NCBI GenBank assembly: GCA_037179515.1
Contig: JAXCGZ010005745.1
Location: forward strand, 65,001-129,000
Direction: 5' to 3'
Length of the DNA: 64,000 nucleotides
Source of the DNA: Halocaridina rubra
Taxonomy: Eukaryota; Arthropoda; Malacostraca; Decapoda; Atyidae
Position numbers and translations under genes: made by a program
Shown here: positions 46,419 through 60,210 of the stretch, piece by piece
Numbering within the stretch: position 1 is the stretch's first letter
Layout of the letters: each line of letters begins with the position of its first letter
Notes under the pieces: model-generated
Database searches by the model: none
Told to the model about the DNA's origin: nothing
What the model saw: only the letters and a program-made list of their open reading frames with translations

Positions 46419-48139
46419 TAAAAGGAATCAGACCTTATAGCTTATATCTGCTACTCTTAGGAATGAATGCATTTTATCTGAATGTCACTATGTTCATATA
46501 ACAGATTCCTCAACCTCACTCATGGTTTCATTTTCGCATTTAATTCAACTCCCAATCTCATTCGGGACCAACAATAACCAAATAAGCACATTACATAAGT
46601 GAAAACATGAATCATTTTTCACCCTGACAGAGACTTGAACCTAGGAATTTTAATTACTAAGTAAACGTGCTACCAACTACACCATAGAAGGTTAAAAGGA
46701 ATCAGACCTTATAGCTTATATCTGCTATACTTAGGAATGAACGCATTCTATCTGAATGCCACTATGTTCATATTACAGATTTCCCAACCTCACTCATGGT
46801 TTCGTTTTTGCATTTAATTCTATTCCCCATCTCTTTCAGGACCAGCAATAACCAAATAAGAACATTACATATGTGAAAACATGAATAAGTCAAGGCACTA
46901 CCGACTACACCACAGAAGGCTAAAAGGAATCAGACCTTATAGCTTATATCTGCTATACTTAGGAATGAAGGCATTCTATCTGAATGCCACTATGTTCGTA
47001 TTACAGATTCCTCAACCTCACTTGTGGTTTCATTTTCGCATTTAATTCAACTCCCAATCTCATTCTGGACCAACAATAACCAAATAAACACATTACAATG
47101 TGAAAACATGAATAATTTTTTACCCTGACCGGGACTTGAACCTAGGAATTATAATTACTAAGTCAAGGCGCTACCAACTACACCACAGAAGGTTAAAAGA
47201 AATCAAACCTTATAGCTTATGTCTGCTATACTTGTGAATGAATGCATTCTATCTGAATGCCACTATGTTCATATTATAGATTCCTCAACCTCACTCGTGG
47301 TTTAATTTCACATTTAATTCAACTTCCAATTTCATTCAAGACTAACAATAACCAAATATAAGTCCTAGGTTCAAGTTCCTGTTGGGGTAAAGAATTATTC
47401 ATGTTTTCACATATGTAATGTGCTTATTTGGTTATTATTTGCTTACGAATGAGATTGGGAATTGAATTAAATTCAAAAACAAAACCACGAGAGAGGTTGG
47501 GGAATATGTAATATGAATATAGTGGCATCCAGATAGAATGCATTCATTCCTAAGTATAGCAGATATAAGCTATAAGGTCTGATTCCTTTTAACCTTCTGT
47601 GGTGTAGTTGGTAGTTCCTTGACTTAGTAATTATAAGTCCTAAGTTCAAGTCCTGGTTGGGGTAAAAAATTATTCATGTTTTCACATATGCAATGTGCTT
47701 ATTTGGTTATTGTTGGTCTCGAATGAGATTAGGAGTTGAATTAAATGCAAAAACGAAACCATGAGCGAGGTTGGGGAATCTGTAATATGAACATAGTAGC
47801 ATTCAGATAGAATGCATTCATTCCTAACTATAGCAGAGATAATCTATAAGGTCTGATTCCTTTTAACCTTCTGTGGTATAGTTGGTAGCTCCTTGACTTA
47901 GTAATTATAAGTCCTAGGCTCAAGTCCCGGTCGGGGTAAGATATTATTCATGTTTTCACATATGCAATGTGCTTATTTGGTTATTATTGGTCCCGAGTGA
48001 GCTTGGGAGTTGAATTAAATGCAAAAACGAAACCACGAGTGAGGTTGGGGAATCTGTAATATGAACATAGTGGCATTCAGATAGAATGTGTTTATTTTTA
48101 AGTATAGCAGATATATGCTATAAGGTATGATTCCTTTTA

Positions 48140-48211
48140 ACCTTCTGTGGTGTAGTTGGTAGTGCCTTGACTTAGTAATTATAAGTCCTAGCCTCAAGTC
48201 CCGGTCGGGGT
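48140..48211 (+). ncRNA. Representative tRNA-like unit in the inverted block
   Basis: The same 72-nt segment in plus orientation, with box A intact and box B altered to GCCTCAAGTCC. It is the last unit of the array; beyond GGGGT the sequence changes into an A-run and unrelated DNA. Confidence 0.45.
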
Positions 48212-48213
48212 AA

Positions 48214-48565
48214 AAAAAATATATATGCCTCATTCTCCCTTGTAAGGGGGTTGCCAAGCCAAGAAATGCGCATTCACCACAATACACACACACCTCAACC
48301 ACTCCTCTCAGCTCCTTGAGGATAAAGGGTTGCCAAATCTCCCCCCTTCCACCCTGCTTGGTTCATCCACATGGTAGGCTGGCTAGGATATTCTATAATG
48401 AGGCCTGACAGCCACAGCTGGTTTACCTCCACTGCCTCATCATATGGCAACTCCCCTCACACCCGTCCACCACAGTTCACTGAGTTAGCAGGTGTGAGAA
48501 ATCTCTTTGGTCTCAGACATATACACACACAAGAAGTCTGCTGTTTTTTCCTACTTTTAAAACCC
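48214..48565 (+). repeat. Old dispersed repeat, partner of 2815-3020
   Basis: It contains GCTTGGTTCATCCA, CAGCTGGTTTACCTCCAC, CATATGGCAAC and GGTGTGAGAAATC, in the same order as the reverse complement of 2815-3020. It starts with CTCCCTTGTAAGGGGG, a short palindrome. Family not recognised. Confidence 0.5.
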
Positions 48566-51535
48566 AAGTTTGTAAACATCTGACAGTAATTCAGAGAACT
48601 GACCAAGAATCAAAAGTGAAGTGCAAAAGGCTCTTTTCTGCAATGACAATTATGTAATTTTTCACTATGCCAGCTGAGGTGATAAGGTATGACACAGTAT
48701 AGTATTCCAAGCAATCCACAACACATAAGCGGAAAACTGCATAGACGAGGAATCACAAGGGGAAGGTTTTTTTTTATCTTAAACATAAACACTCTCATTG
48801 GCAGAGTTGATAGGGTTTTACAAGAAAATATCACCAGTATTTTTCTACATTAAAGGTCAAGGACAGGGACATTTTGCTCTTATCACTGGCAAAGATCATG
48901 AAAATATCATTCCAGATATCTAATCCTTACTGTGACAGTTCATATAATGCCACTACCCTCTCCTTAGCCCCAAAAGCTTCTGATATAATATGTAATGTAA
49001 TTTCAAGTACTGTACTTATAAGTGTCTGAATATAAAAGTACGGACTAAAAATAATAAAAAATTACATTTTTTTTCTTTTCGAGGTCAGATTTGTATAACA
49101 CTGTTATAACAATATGGCTTTAGAACGATGGGTCATAATTAGAGGCTCTGTAAGATGTTTGTATGTACGATGCTAAAGTACCATATATTAAAATTTCCTT
49201 CTTAGGTGAAATTTTAAGAAATGGCTCACGTTATTCATACCATTCAGTCATGTGGGAACAAGCCATTTCAGTTCTGTGTCAAACCAAGGCCAAAAACACA
49301 AGGAAGGTTGTTTTCAAGAACTACATGTCCATAGAATTTAAGACAAAAATGTGGGAATGGAAAGTTGTTAAGATTCTGTTTTACCAAGGGGACTCAAAGT
49401 ACTGAACTCGGTTAAGAGCTCACAAACAGACAGGACAGATATTTGTACTTGAACACCCCAGCCGTATACCACTACTCGGTTAAATGAAACTCAGAATTCA
49501 ACTTTCTTTTAATTTTGGAAATGCAATGACATTAAAAGAATTGAATTCAATTTTCAATTCAATTTTATGAAATGCTGCCTCGAATCTCGGAGGTAGTGAG
49601 CACGATTTCGTTTCCCGGCACCACAGATGTATGCCAAGATTTTGGCCTCAACTCGATGATTACCTCTGTCACACTGGCAGAGTAGAATAGAGGACACTAC
49701 AATTGCAGGAATAGAAACGACACACTGTTAATAATGGGAAACTGAAAGCATGAACACACATATAATGAGTTTCCAATATTATTCTACTGGATGAAAATAT
49801 ATTAGTCACAGCTAACCAGAAATATTTATGCTACCATAATAGCATACAAAACCATTAATTCTTTGCTGGTATTAAAGGAAAACAATTTATTCACAATAAA
49901 TGAAGAATAAGCAAGACAAATACAGTACTGTATGTATTCCTTAAATTGTGGGCAACCACAAAAGTTGCAATTCTTATTACTGATTTGCAATTAATAGGTA
50001 AAACACTCTATTTACAATAAAGGAAGAATCTACGAGATAAATACAGTATTCATTCACTTTTGGTTGTCAAGAACGGTTTGCAATGAAAAAGGGGCAAAAC
50101 CACCTTTTGAAGTATTTTCAACTTTTATCTCAAAACACTTTATCCCCAATATATGAAGAATCAGCAAGATAAATACAGTATGCATTCATTAAATTGTGGT
50201 TAACAGGAAATATTTGCAAAGCCAACAGGGTAAAATTATCTTTTAATTATTTGCAGTTTATAGCATAAAACACTTTAGTTAAATGATTAATTATTTGCAA
50301 TTTATATAACAAATAGCTTTATTCACGAGTTTTTGACATAAAACACTTTATTTACGATGATAGAAAGGGGTGAAATGAAATTAAAATTTGTTAGGAGAAA
50401 GGATAGATTTTTACGGGCTCATAACCAATCTTCAGAGGATGAGATTTTCATTTATCACATTCAATGAAAGAAGCTTCTTAGCAATGTATATCAGCTGTAA
50501 TTTCCAGGTTAAGGAATTAACGTTGGCAAGTGAGATTCCAGTTAGGTAATCTACAAAAGTTAATTTGTATGGGAATGAAATCTGAGAAAAAAACTGGATT
50601 TGGCCAGTAACGAATGTAACTAATTCTCAAAAAAACAATTTGCTTGACCCACGAGCGTTACCATACACTATCCCTCACCTTCTTTGTGCCAAATGAATTC
50701 CTGTAAAGATGCCATGTAAATAAGGTTTGAAATAAGCTTGACTGCTGAGGCGAGATGCTGCCTCTGGGATGTTTGGCTGCCAAATGAGGACGTTTCAATG
50801 TCCCTCCTGGTGACGTCATCTGTAGGATATATTTCTAGAGCAGTAACTGACTCTTATTTTATACCAGGGCTACTTTAGTGGTGGTCCCTGGCAGGCAATT
50901 ATAGCAGAGATGCATGGGAGAGACAGTATTTTAGGTGCAACAAGTGGAAGCAAATAAAATATAACGAGAATAATAATGGAAAATTAGGTTACTGGTAAAC
51001 AATCTCTGGAACATTCTTTGCGTTGTAGGAGACGGAATTTAAGTATTCAAATAATAAAGAAGCTACTGAAATATATCTAGACAGGCTAATGACATAACAG
51101 CAAGGTCAAATTTATAACAAAATTATCAGCAAGAAAAAATTTTTATAATAATTTATTAGCAAGAGCTATTTTATCATAAGTAAACTGTAAAGAAAATGTA
51201 TCTGATAAGCTCGCTGAGAAGAGGGAACAGTTGGAAAACAGAAACAGGGGGCAGGCTTTATATCGGGATTATGCTTTCTACACGTACAAGAATATTAAAG
51301 AAGGTATATTTAAAATTAGCCATAAGCTAAAATATAAATTGTAAATAATCATAATCTGCAAAAGTCAAGGAGTGGGAACTATTTTTAGTTAGAAAAATGA
51401 CAGTTAAGTTACTAAATTAACTAATAAGGCATCTAACAGCCTCTGGTGACTTTGAGCGAAACACTGTCACAAAAAATAAACACTGGCCTCCAAGAGGTTA
51501 CTGAAATATAAAATTCAAAACATTTCAAGGACACT
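48566..51535. other. AT-rich gene-poor stretch with a degenerate tandem repeat
   Basis: At 49870-50370 a unit of about 123-132 bp recurs with strong divergence, each copy carrying AAAACACTTTATTTACAATA and GAAGAATCAGCAAGATAAA-type blocks (starts near 49876, 49999, 50130, 50262 and 50338). The rest shows no gene, RNA or named repeat. Confidence 0.55.
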
Positions 51536-51537
51536 CA

Positions 51538-52580
51538 TTGTCTTGAATATATTTCAAGACAGTTTATTTCTACGTACATTATGTAATTGTTATTTTGCAT
51601 ATAGTTTTGTTTATTGTAACGTAAGTGCATGTATGTATACTTTTAGACTTAGTGTGCGTACTTATTAATTTATACCAAGTATACATGTATATTCGTATGT
51701 ACAACGTGTAGTTTATTATGGAGGCTGGCTGTAGAAGACTTGGAGAAAGGAATGTAGGTCACTCATGGATTTCAGCCATTAACCCTTCACCTCCTTGATA
51801 ATGCTTATTGCCTCGCCTGTTTAAACAAAGAAGCGTTGTAACCAAGGACCCCAAGAAACGAGGGGAGTTTTGTAAGACTTTCTTACAAAAAGTTAATTGC
51901 TGTCGTGAGATGCTACGAGGCACTCATTTTTACTGTGTTTACTGACAGTACTTATAAGTTTATTCTTAGTTGTCCTCGTGAGATGCTACGAGACACTCAT
52001 GTTTGTGACGTAATTATAATGCGTGAAAGCAGTCGTAATTAATATTTATGAAATACATTTGCTACCATGATTATTGATGGTGCATATAGCCCACAAAAAG
52101 TTTGTTGTTCTCGTGGGGCGTTGAGAGACACTCAAGTAGAAGAACATGATAGAGATCCGTGGATCAGAAGAAACGTATTTGATTCGGAGTCCCGTGATTG
52201 CTGACGACATCAGGGTTATCCGGATAGATAAGTACAGATTTATTTTATTTCTAACAATATTTATAACTACGTGTGAGGGACAGAATGAGCTCATTTAACT
52301 GAACACTCGTAGGTAAAATGTATGTTAGAAAATTTATTATTCTGTATGAGGAAGTTTTAATTTAAGGTGAGGAGAGTTTATTTAAATATTCACATATCAG
52401 CAGTTCATAAACCCCCTTATAAAATATTTGCATGTATGTCTATGCATGTAATATTAATTATATTCTATTGGTAGAGGATTTAATTTTGAGATTGTGGTAG
52501 GCCTCTACTAAAGCAGTGTCAGGATATCCGAATTTAGGGGGTTATAAGATCGAAGGTTAATAACACACAGGAAATCCTCC
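51538..52580 (+). mobile_element. LTR fragment related to the 29015 LTR
   Basis: Collinear with 29148-29790 but lacking the first 100 or so bases. It carries extra sequence at about 51895-52135, where a short unit (CTCGTGAGATGCTACGAG.CACTCA) occurs three times, at about 51903, 51974 and 52110. No matching pol follows, so it is a truncated or solo LTR. Confidence 0.6.
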
Positions 52581-53101
52581 ACAGCTTTTGATCCTTCGAG
52601 CCGGATGAGAAATGGTGTGGTAATGGTGAAAATAGTGTACATTTTAGATAAACTCCCGCCTTGTAAGAAGTTAGTGTAAAACTCTACGGTTAAAATCGTC
52701 CATATTTCAGCGAAAAAGAGGAACATTGCATGTATTTTCATGAATATTGCTAATATAACTTTGAAATTTAAGTGGCTGTTGATATGAATAAGAGAATCTT
52801 TTTCCCGCGTGGATAAAGCATTTCTCTATCTGTGGAAACGAAATATACTTTCTTAGTTGAGCGTCCATTAAGTAATTTGGATATTAGTACCCAATTTCGG
52901 CTGGGTGAACAGTGGTTTTTAAGGATTTGTGTGTTTACATATTTCCCATTTAACGATGTCTAGAATGTCGTATTGATTACTTTGTTTACGTAAATAAACA
53001 GAAGGTAGTGACCCACCTACTGCTACGTGCACAGTGTCATTTGTTTGAGGAACAGTGTGGTTTTCATTACACTTTCCATTTACTGTTGCTGACTTAACAG
53101 T
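52581..53101. other. Spacer, possibly the BEL/Pao LTR
   Basis: No coding content. By position it could contain the 5' LTR of the BEL/Pao element whose gag starts at 54263, but no second LTR is present to prove it. Confidence 0.3.
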
Positions 53102-54043
53102 GATTACCTAATTGTGTTTACGGGAAAGAGCCCAAAGCTCGTATCTTCCCGTCTCCTGATCGCTTCCATTTTATACTTAGTGATACTTATCATACCTGTC
53201 CTTAAAACTATGGATTGAGATAGCATTAACTACCTCCTCGCTTAGCCAATTCCAATTATCAACTACTCTTACACTGAAAAAAGTATTTTCTTACATCCTG
53301 CAAAGAAGTTTTCTTACGAAGCTTCAAACTATGACCTCTAGTTCTAGAACCAGCCATATCAAAATATCGATCCCTATCCACTCTATCATAACCATGAAGG
53401 AATTTAAAGACTGTCACCATATCCCCCCTCACTCTTCTAGCTTCCAGTGATGGTAAGTCTAATTCCCTCAGCCTCTCATCATAACTGAGATTGCGTATTT
53501 CTGGCACCAGTTTCGTGGCATGTCTTTGAACTTTTTCAAGCTTAGCTATGTGCTTTTTCAAGTGCGGATTCCAAAAGGGGGCTGCATATTCGAGTTTTGG
53601 CCTCACATAGGTTACATAAATATTTCTGAACATTTCCTTGTCCATGTGCCTGAAGGCTACCCTTACATTTGATAAGAATGCATATGCTGCCCTTACTATG
53701 CCATTTATATGTATTTCTGGAGACAAATCTCCCAGTATGTTTACTCCTAGATCTCTCTCATTTTCTGTCTCTTGAAGTTGTACTCCAGCCACCGAGTGGT
53801 CAAGCTTGGGCCTTGTTGCACTTGTACCCATTCTCATTACCTTATATTTTGAAATATTGAATTTCATTAGCCACTTTTCTGACCACTCATGCAGATTCTT
53901 TAGATCCTCCTGAAGTTCTCTACCATTGTTCTCGTTTTTTACTTTCTTCACAATCTTTGCATCATCTGCAAACATATTCATGAATGAATTTACAGACTCT
54001 GGTAGGTCATTTACATATACAAGGAACAAACGTGGCCCTAATT
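53102..54043 (-). mobile_element. LINE A copy, 5' truncated, with 256-codon RT frame
   Basis: The minus-strand ORF 54029-53259 runs from FLVYVNDLPESVNS through the polymerase box MFADDAK and LHEWSEKWLMKFNISK to YVRPKLEYAAPFWNPH. It then reads LSYDERLRELDLPSLEARR and ends in HSLKLRKKTS. This is the RT palm onward to the natural C-terminus of the same family as 6284-10330. Its frame is intact, so it inserted later than the decayed copy. The 3' UTR ends at 53102 with the family tail (one AATTAGGTAATCAC unit). It lies inside or next to the BEL/Pao element. Confidence 0.9.
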
Positions 54044-54262
54044 GATGAAAAGTGTGTTTTACACTTTGAGGATTGGCGTCATAACTGACAGAATTAAATA
54101 ACTATGTTATTATCTTGAAATTTTGGAAGATTGTCCTTTGATACTCTTTACAGAGTGATTGTTTGTTGCATTGTGGATACATAAAGAAGATCGTTGATTC
54201 TTTGATGACAAAATTGCATCAGCTATTTGTTTGTTTTTTTATGTTCTATTTACTTTCTCAAT

Positions 54263-55849
54263 ATGTCGGTTAAACCTGAGGCATTAAAACGCCTTCGGGA
54301 ATTGGTTCAACGTGATTGTGTTCAGTGTCAAACAGAACTTGCCAAAGATGATGAGACACTTATACGAGCTTTGGGCTCTTTCCCGTAAACACAATTAGGT
54401 AATCACAATTAGGTAATCACTTGTTGTTAATTATATAGCAAGATGTCATCATACGCTAACAGAAAGATTCGGAAGATATGATAGGAAATATGAAGAATAT
54501 GTCGAGTATAAGCCCCTTAAAAGGGATTTTGAAGAGGAGGATACAGAACATGACAATCTAGCTGAAACACTAAATGATATTAGCTTAGCTGTCCTAGAAC
54601 GGATTCATAAGTTAGGAACTATGAAGAGTACTCGAGCTCCTAGTTTCGAGAGTTCAAGCCTCCCCAGTGGGCAACCCACACCTAAATTTCCTGAAGTAAA
54701 ATGACCACAGTTCTCTGGAAACTATGATGAATGAAACGAGTTTTGGGATACATTTGATAGTTTAGTACATAGTACTTCTATGGCAACTATGACAAAGTTT
54801 ACCATCTTGAGAAATGCCCTTGAAGGAGATGCAAAAGACACCATAAAGGGATATCCTGTTGCTAGTGAGAGCTATGATGAAAGCATTCAACGGATACAAG
54901 CTGTTTATGCCAGCAAGGACAGGATTGTACGAAATTTAATGAGGAAATTGGTAAAAATACCAACTCCCTCTTCTAATTATTCATCACTTTTTAAGTTCAA
55001 GCAGGAAGTAGAAGCCATTACTCGAAGTCTGAAAAATTATAAAGACATGGAGAACACTGATTGGGTGTTTTCAGAACTCGTGATGATGAAATTGCCATTA
55101 GATGTTGAAAACTGGATTAGCATGAAAATAGACACAAAATATCCTACATATGAAACCCTCTTGAAGGAACTGGGAATATATGTATGTCAACACTAAAGGT
55201 AACACAAAGGGAGAAACCCAAACCTACCAGAGAGATGAGACCCAGTTTTATAAAAAGAACGTAGGTAGTTATGGTGCTACTGCAAAGGTAGTAAATAGTA
55301 AAACAGAATATGTATTCTGTGGTTGGCAAGGTCATAAGTCTGAACAGTGTAATAAAGTAGATAGTATAAACGAACGCAGAGACAAATTGAGAAACAATAA
55401 CAATTGTCTGAGATGTACTCAGTCAGGGCATTATGCAAATGAATGTTACACTCAGTTAAACTGTAAGAAGTGTAAAAAAAAATGGTCATGATGCAGCCTT
55501 GTGTTATGAACAAGAGTCAGAATTTCGTAGAAGGTTTGAAGAACCTACATTTCTGAATGAACAGTCAGAAAATGGTTCAAATATAGATGAGTCAAGCAAT
55601 GAGCAAGAACATTCTGACTCAGAAAAGGACAAGAAACATGTTGGTGTGATGACTATGAAGGCAGTACAAAGGCAAATGGTGAAGCAGAGTTTACCTTCAT
55701 GTGCTCTGCCTACTGCAAGTGGAAAAATAAGCAGCTCAAAGGGAAATCTTTGGGTAAATACTAGGTTATTCTCTGATACAGGTTCCCAGTGTTCCTTTAT
55801 AACTAGGGAATTAGCTGAAAGGCTTAGAGGGAAAAAATTAAACAAATAA
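54263..55849 (+). pseudogene. BEL/Pao retrotransposon gag and start of protease
   Basis: It starts at ATG 54263 (MSVKPEALKRLRELVQRD) and is interrupted by a LINE tail at 54366-54420. A Pao-type gag core follows: PTPKFPEVK, FWDTFDSLVHSTS, FTILRNALEGDAKDTIKGYP and KDRIVRNLMRKL. CCHC-like knuckles come next (CGWQGHKSEQC, CLRCTQSGHYANEC, CKKCKKKW), then a protease motif, LFSDTGSQCSFITRELAERL, at 55769-55828. In-frame stops occur at about 54702 and 54733 and a frame shift near 55485. RT and integrase are absent, so the element is truncated at about 55850. Confidence 0.88.
54366..54420 (+). mobile_element. Minimal LINE A 3' tail inside the gag pseudogene
   Basis: Only 55 bp: GAGCTTTGGGCTCTTTCCC to the doubled AATTAGGTAATCAC. 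Extremely 5'-truncated insertion into the gag frame. Confidence 0.8.
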
Positions 55850-56411
55850 AGCATCATTCATTCTTACAACCAACAACTTAATTCAGAGTACCAACAACCA
55901 TTTAACACCACTTGCACACACAAACCATCAAACATGAACTTAATGCTACTTTCACATTTTCCATATGCTACCAGCTATTTTTTTTTTATCACATTCCTAT
56001 TAAGTAACTCGGCAATACTGCCATCTCTTTTAACTATTCAGCCTTAACCTAAAAGTATTCTCCCTCACTAGGTACCTCTCATCACTTACAATGATTTAAA
56101 TTCAACTTTTAGTTTTATCCAATCACGCAACCCCTCCCTCCCAACTCCTTACCCACCTTCTGCATCATGATAATGAAAATATCTTATATGAATGTTAAAT
56201 AGCAACTTCACTTCACAGCTCCGAGCCCTGCATCCATTATATTTCTATCAATCTCTCCATATTACCCGTAAGCGAAAGGCTAAATGGCATAACGCATCTT
56301 TATCTTCAAGTATATTAAGACAAAATATATCCTTACATTGCATAACAAAGCCTGATGTCATAATGAGAAAGTACTTTGTGGTGCAAGATTTCATTTTTTT
56401 AATCGCTTAAT
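55850..56411. other. Spacer, nothing recognised
   Basis: AT-rich, with C/T-rich segments. No gene or repeat was identified. Confidence 0.5.
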
Positions 56412-56580
56412 GTCACAATTAGTCCCAATTAGAATAGGGGTGGACACAGACAAGTTAGAACTTGGGGGTTACGGTTGGATGCCCTTCCACTTCTAAGTCT
56501 CTCAGGCTTGTCACCACGATTTGATAGCTCTACCACATAGCTACCATGGCCCCTTATAGTGTATGAACAGTCTGTCATGT
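56412..56580 (-). repeat. tRNA-derived SINE fragment
   Basis: The minus strand reads TGGTAGCTATGTGGTAGAGC (tRNA-like box A), then GTGGTGACAAGCCTGAGAG in the box B position. GGAAGGGCATCCAACCGTAA follows, a phrase I recall from invertebrate and fish SINE bodies. It is a single diverged copy. Confidence 0.55.
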
Positions 56581-57843
56581 GTTACATGCTAAATGAAAAG
56601 GTTTTAAGAGCTAAAAAATATCAAGATTAAAAAATCTGATATGGAGATAGGACGTCAATCATATGGCTATTTTCCGTAAGCACATATCCTCACAAACCAT
56701 ATAAACATTTGGAATGCCCAGGTTCATAAGTTTAGCATCCACCTAAGTTATCTTTTAATATAAATTTCTGTAAAGCTTGCAGAAGTTACTTAACGCCCCA
56801 AACATTAGTAGAATTATATTTCATAAACACAGCCATCTGCCTACACCAGTAAGGTGGCTGTAACCATAAAAGAAAACGGCAAGACTACAAAAGAAGAAAA
56901 TTTACTACCATCTCTAATCATGGACGTTCACCATACTTTTAAATGCACCATACACAAAGCAAGAACTGGATATTGTCACTTCGCATAAGCAATTATTATG
57001 ATTTCCCCCAATTCACCCTGGCCCCATAATTGCTTCAAACATTCTGAATGTAGTCTTCAAAAATATGAAAATGGACATGTTTCCATCAGTTACAGTGACT
57101 AAGAATTAATGTTTGACAAATTTAAATTTCATACCTTTCCTGGGTATGATTTGCTGCAATTTCCTCGTAACCATAAAATAGTTGCCCAGTGCAATATGCC
57201 TAAGGGTGAACTCCATGTATAAATTTACAATTTAATTAAATTTAAAGTTATAATACATCAAGACCAGCTTCTCTAGTTGACAAGCAGCTATTAAAAGAAA
57301 TATTTCTCTAAATAAATGGAGTCTGATCAGCTAAATGACAATATAGAAACAATGATGAGGCATCTTAGTGATTATATGCAATCCCCCACTAGATATTTTT
57401 TGATGTATACATTTATTCTAATACTTTAAATCATTTCAAAATATTACTACAATGTGGCCAGTTTTCATATCAGTAGCGAAAATCAAACACTGTTGTTTCA
57501 ATTCCTTCGTAACTACACACCACATTGCCAAAGCATACACACTTGATGCTACAGACTTCATTGGCATTATTTCGAGACCACTCTATTAAGGAAAAATTTC
57601 ATTTAAAAAATCATACAGCCTCTTCAATACATAAAAATGGTAAATGGTCTTATAATTCTGTCTATGGCGTGGCAAAGCTTTACATTTCTACGATATATTA
57701 ACTAATTCACGAGCAATATTGCAGAAATAAGCTAAAAGATACAAAACTAAACTTTTTTGTAAGGGAATAATAAAACTTGTCAAAAAAGATCCTTTATTAT
57801 TTGTCCAACTCCAATCTGCAAAGCACAAAATATGCCAATAATT

Positions 57844-57845
<2 letters not shown>
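56581..57845. other. Intergenic stretch, nothing recognised
   Basis: AT-rich with no ORF of note. TTTATT at 57793-57798 is an AATAAA on the minus strand and could serve RPL30 if its transcript reads through the (AT)n. Confidence 0.45.

Positions 57846-57930
<85 letters not shown>
57846..57930. repeat. (AT)n microsatellite, 3' of RPL30
   Basis: AT repeat with a single TAAT interruption near 57881, about 120 bp beyond the RPL30 stop codon. Confidence 0.96.
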
Positions 57931-57933
<3 letters not shown>

Positions 57934-58047
57934 AGTATAAAGACAAAAATTTACATAATACAAACTCTAAACCAAAGACTTTGAAAGCAGATAAAAGAAC
58001 ATATATTACCATAATTAAAGCCATTCTCAACTTATGGCTTACCCTTC

Positions 58048-60176
<2,129 letters not shown>

Positions 60177-60210
60177 GTTGATGATGGCAGGCGATATTTT
60201 CAGTCAACAC

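Larger units (their letters stand above)
34735..48213 (-). repeat. Tandem array of about 34 tRNA-like units, period about 272 bp
   Basis: Units recur at 272-274 bp (for example 35309, 35583 and 35857). About 12 lie before and 18 after the gypsy insertion, in one orientation, and four follow in inverted orientation (47358-48213). Each unit has a 72-nt tRNA-like segment and a 200-bp spacer with conserved phrases such as TAGCTTATATCTGCTATAC and AAATAAGCACATTACATATG. On the minus strand the segment has a box A, TGGTGTAGTTGG, and a box B, GGTTCAAGTCC, 31 bases apart. The short ORFs starting MNLGLIITKS that recur in nearly every unit are a by-product of the repeat. A few units are deleted (near 36690, 37090 and 46890). 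Confidence 0.9.

Noticed and set aside
34735..48213. CRISPR-like array
   Set aside because: The period is far too long, the spacers are themselves conserved and the genome is eukaryotic.
34740..48302. Recurring 60-84-codon ORFs of the MNLGLIITKS type
   Set aside because: They repeat with the 272-bp period and run opposite to the tRNA-like segment. Many units break the frame, so they follow from the repeat rather than a gene family.
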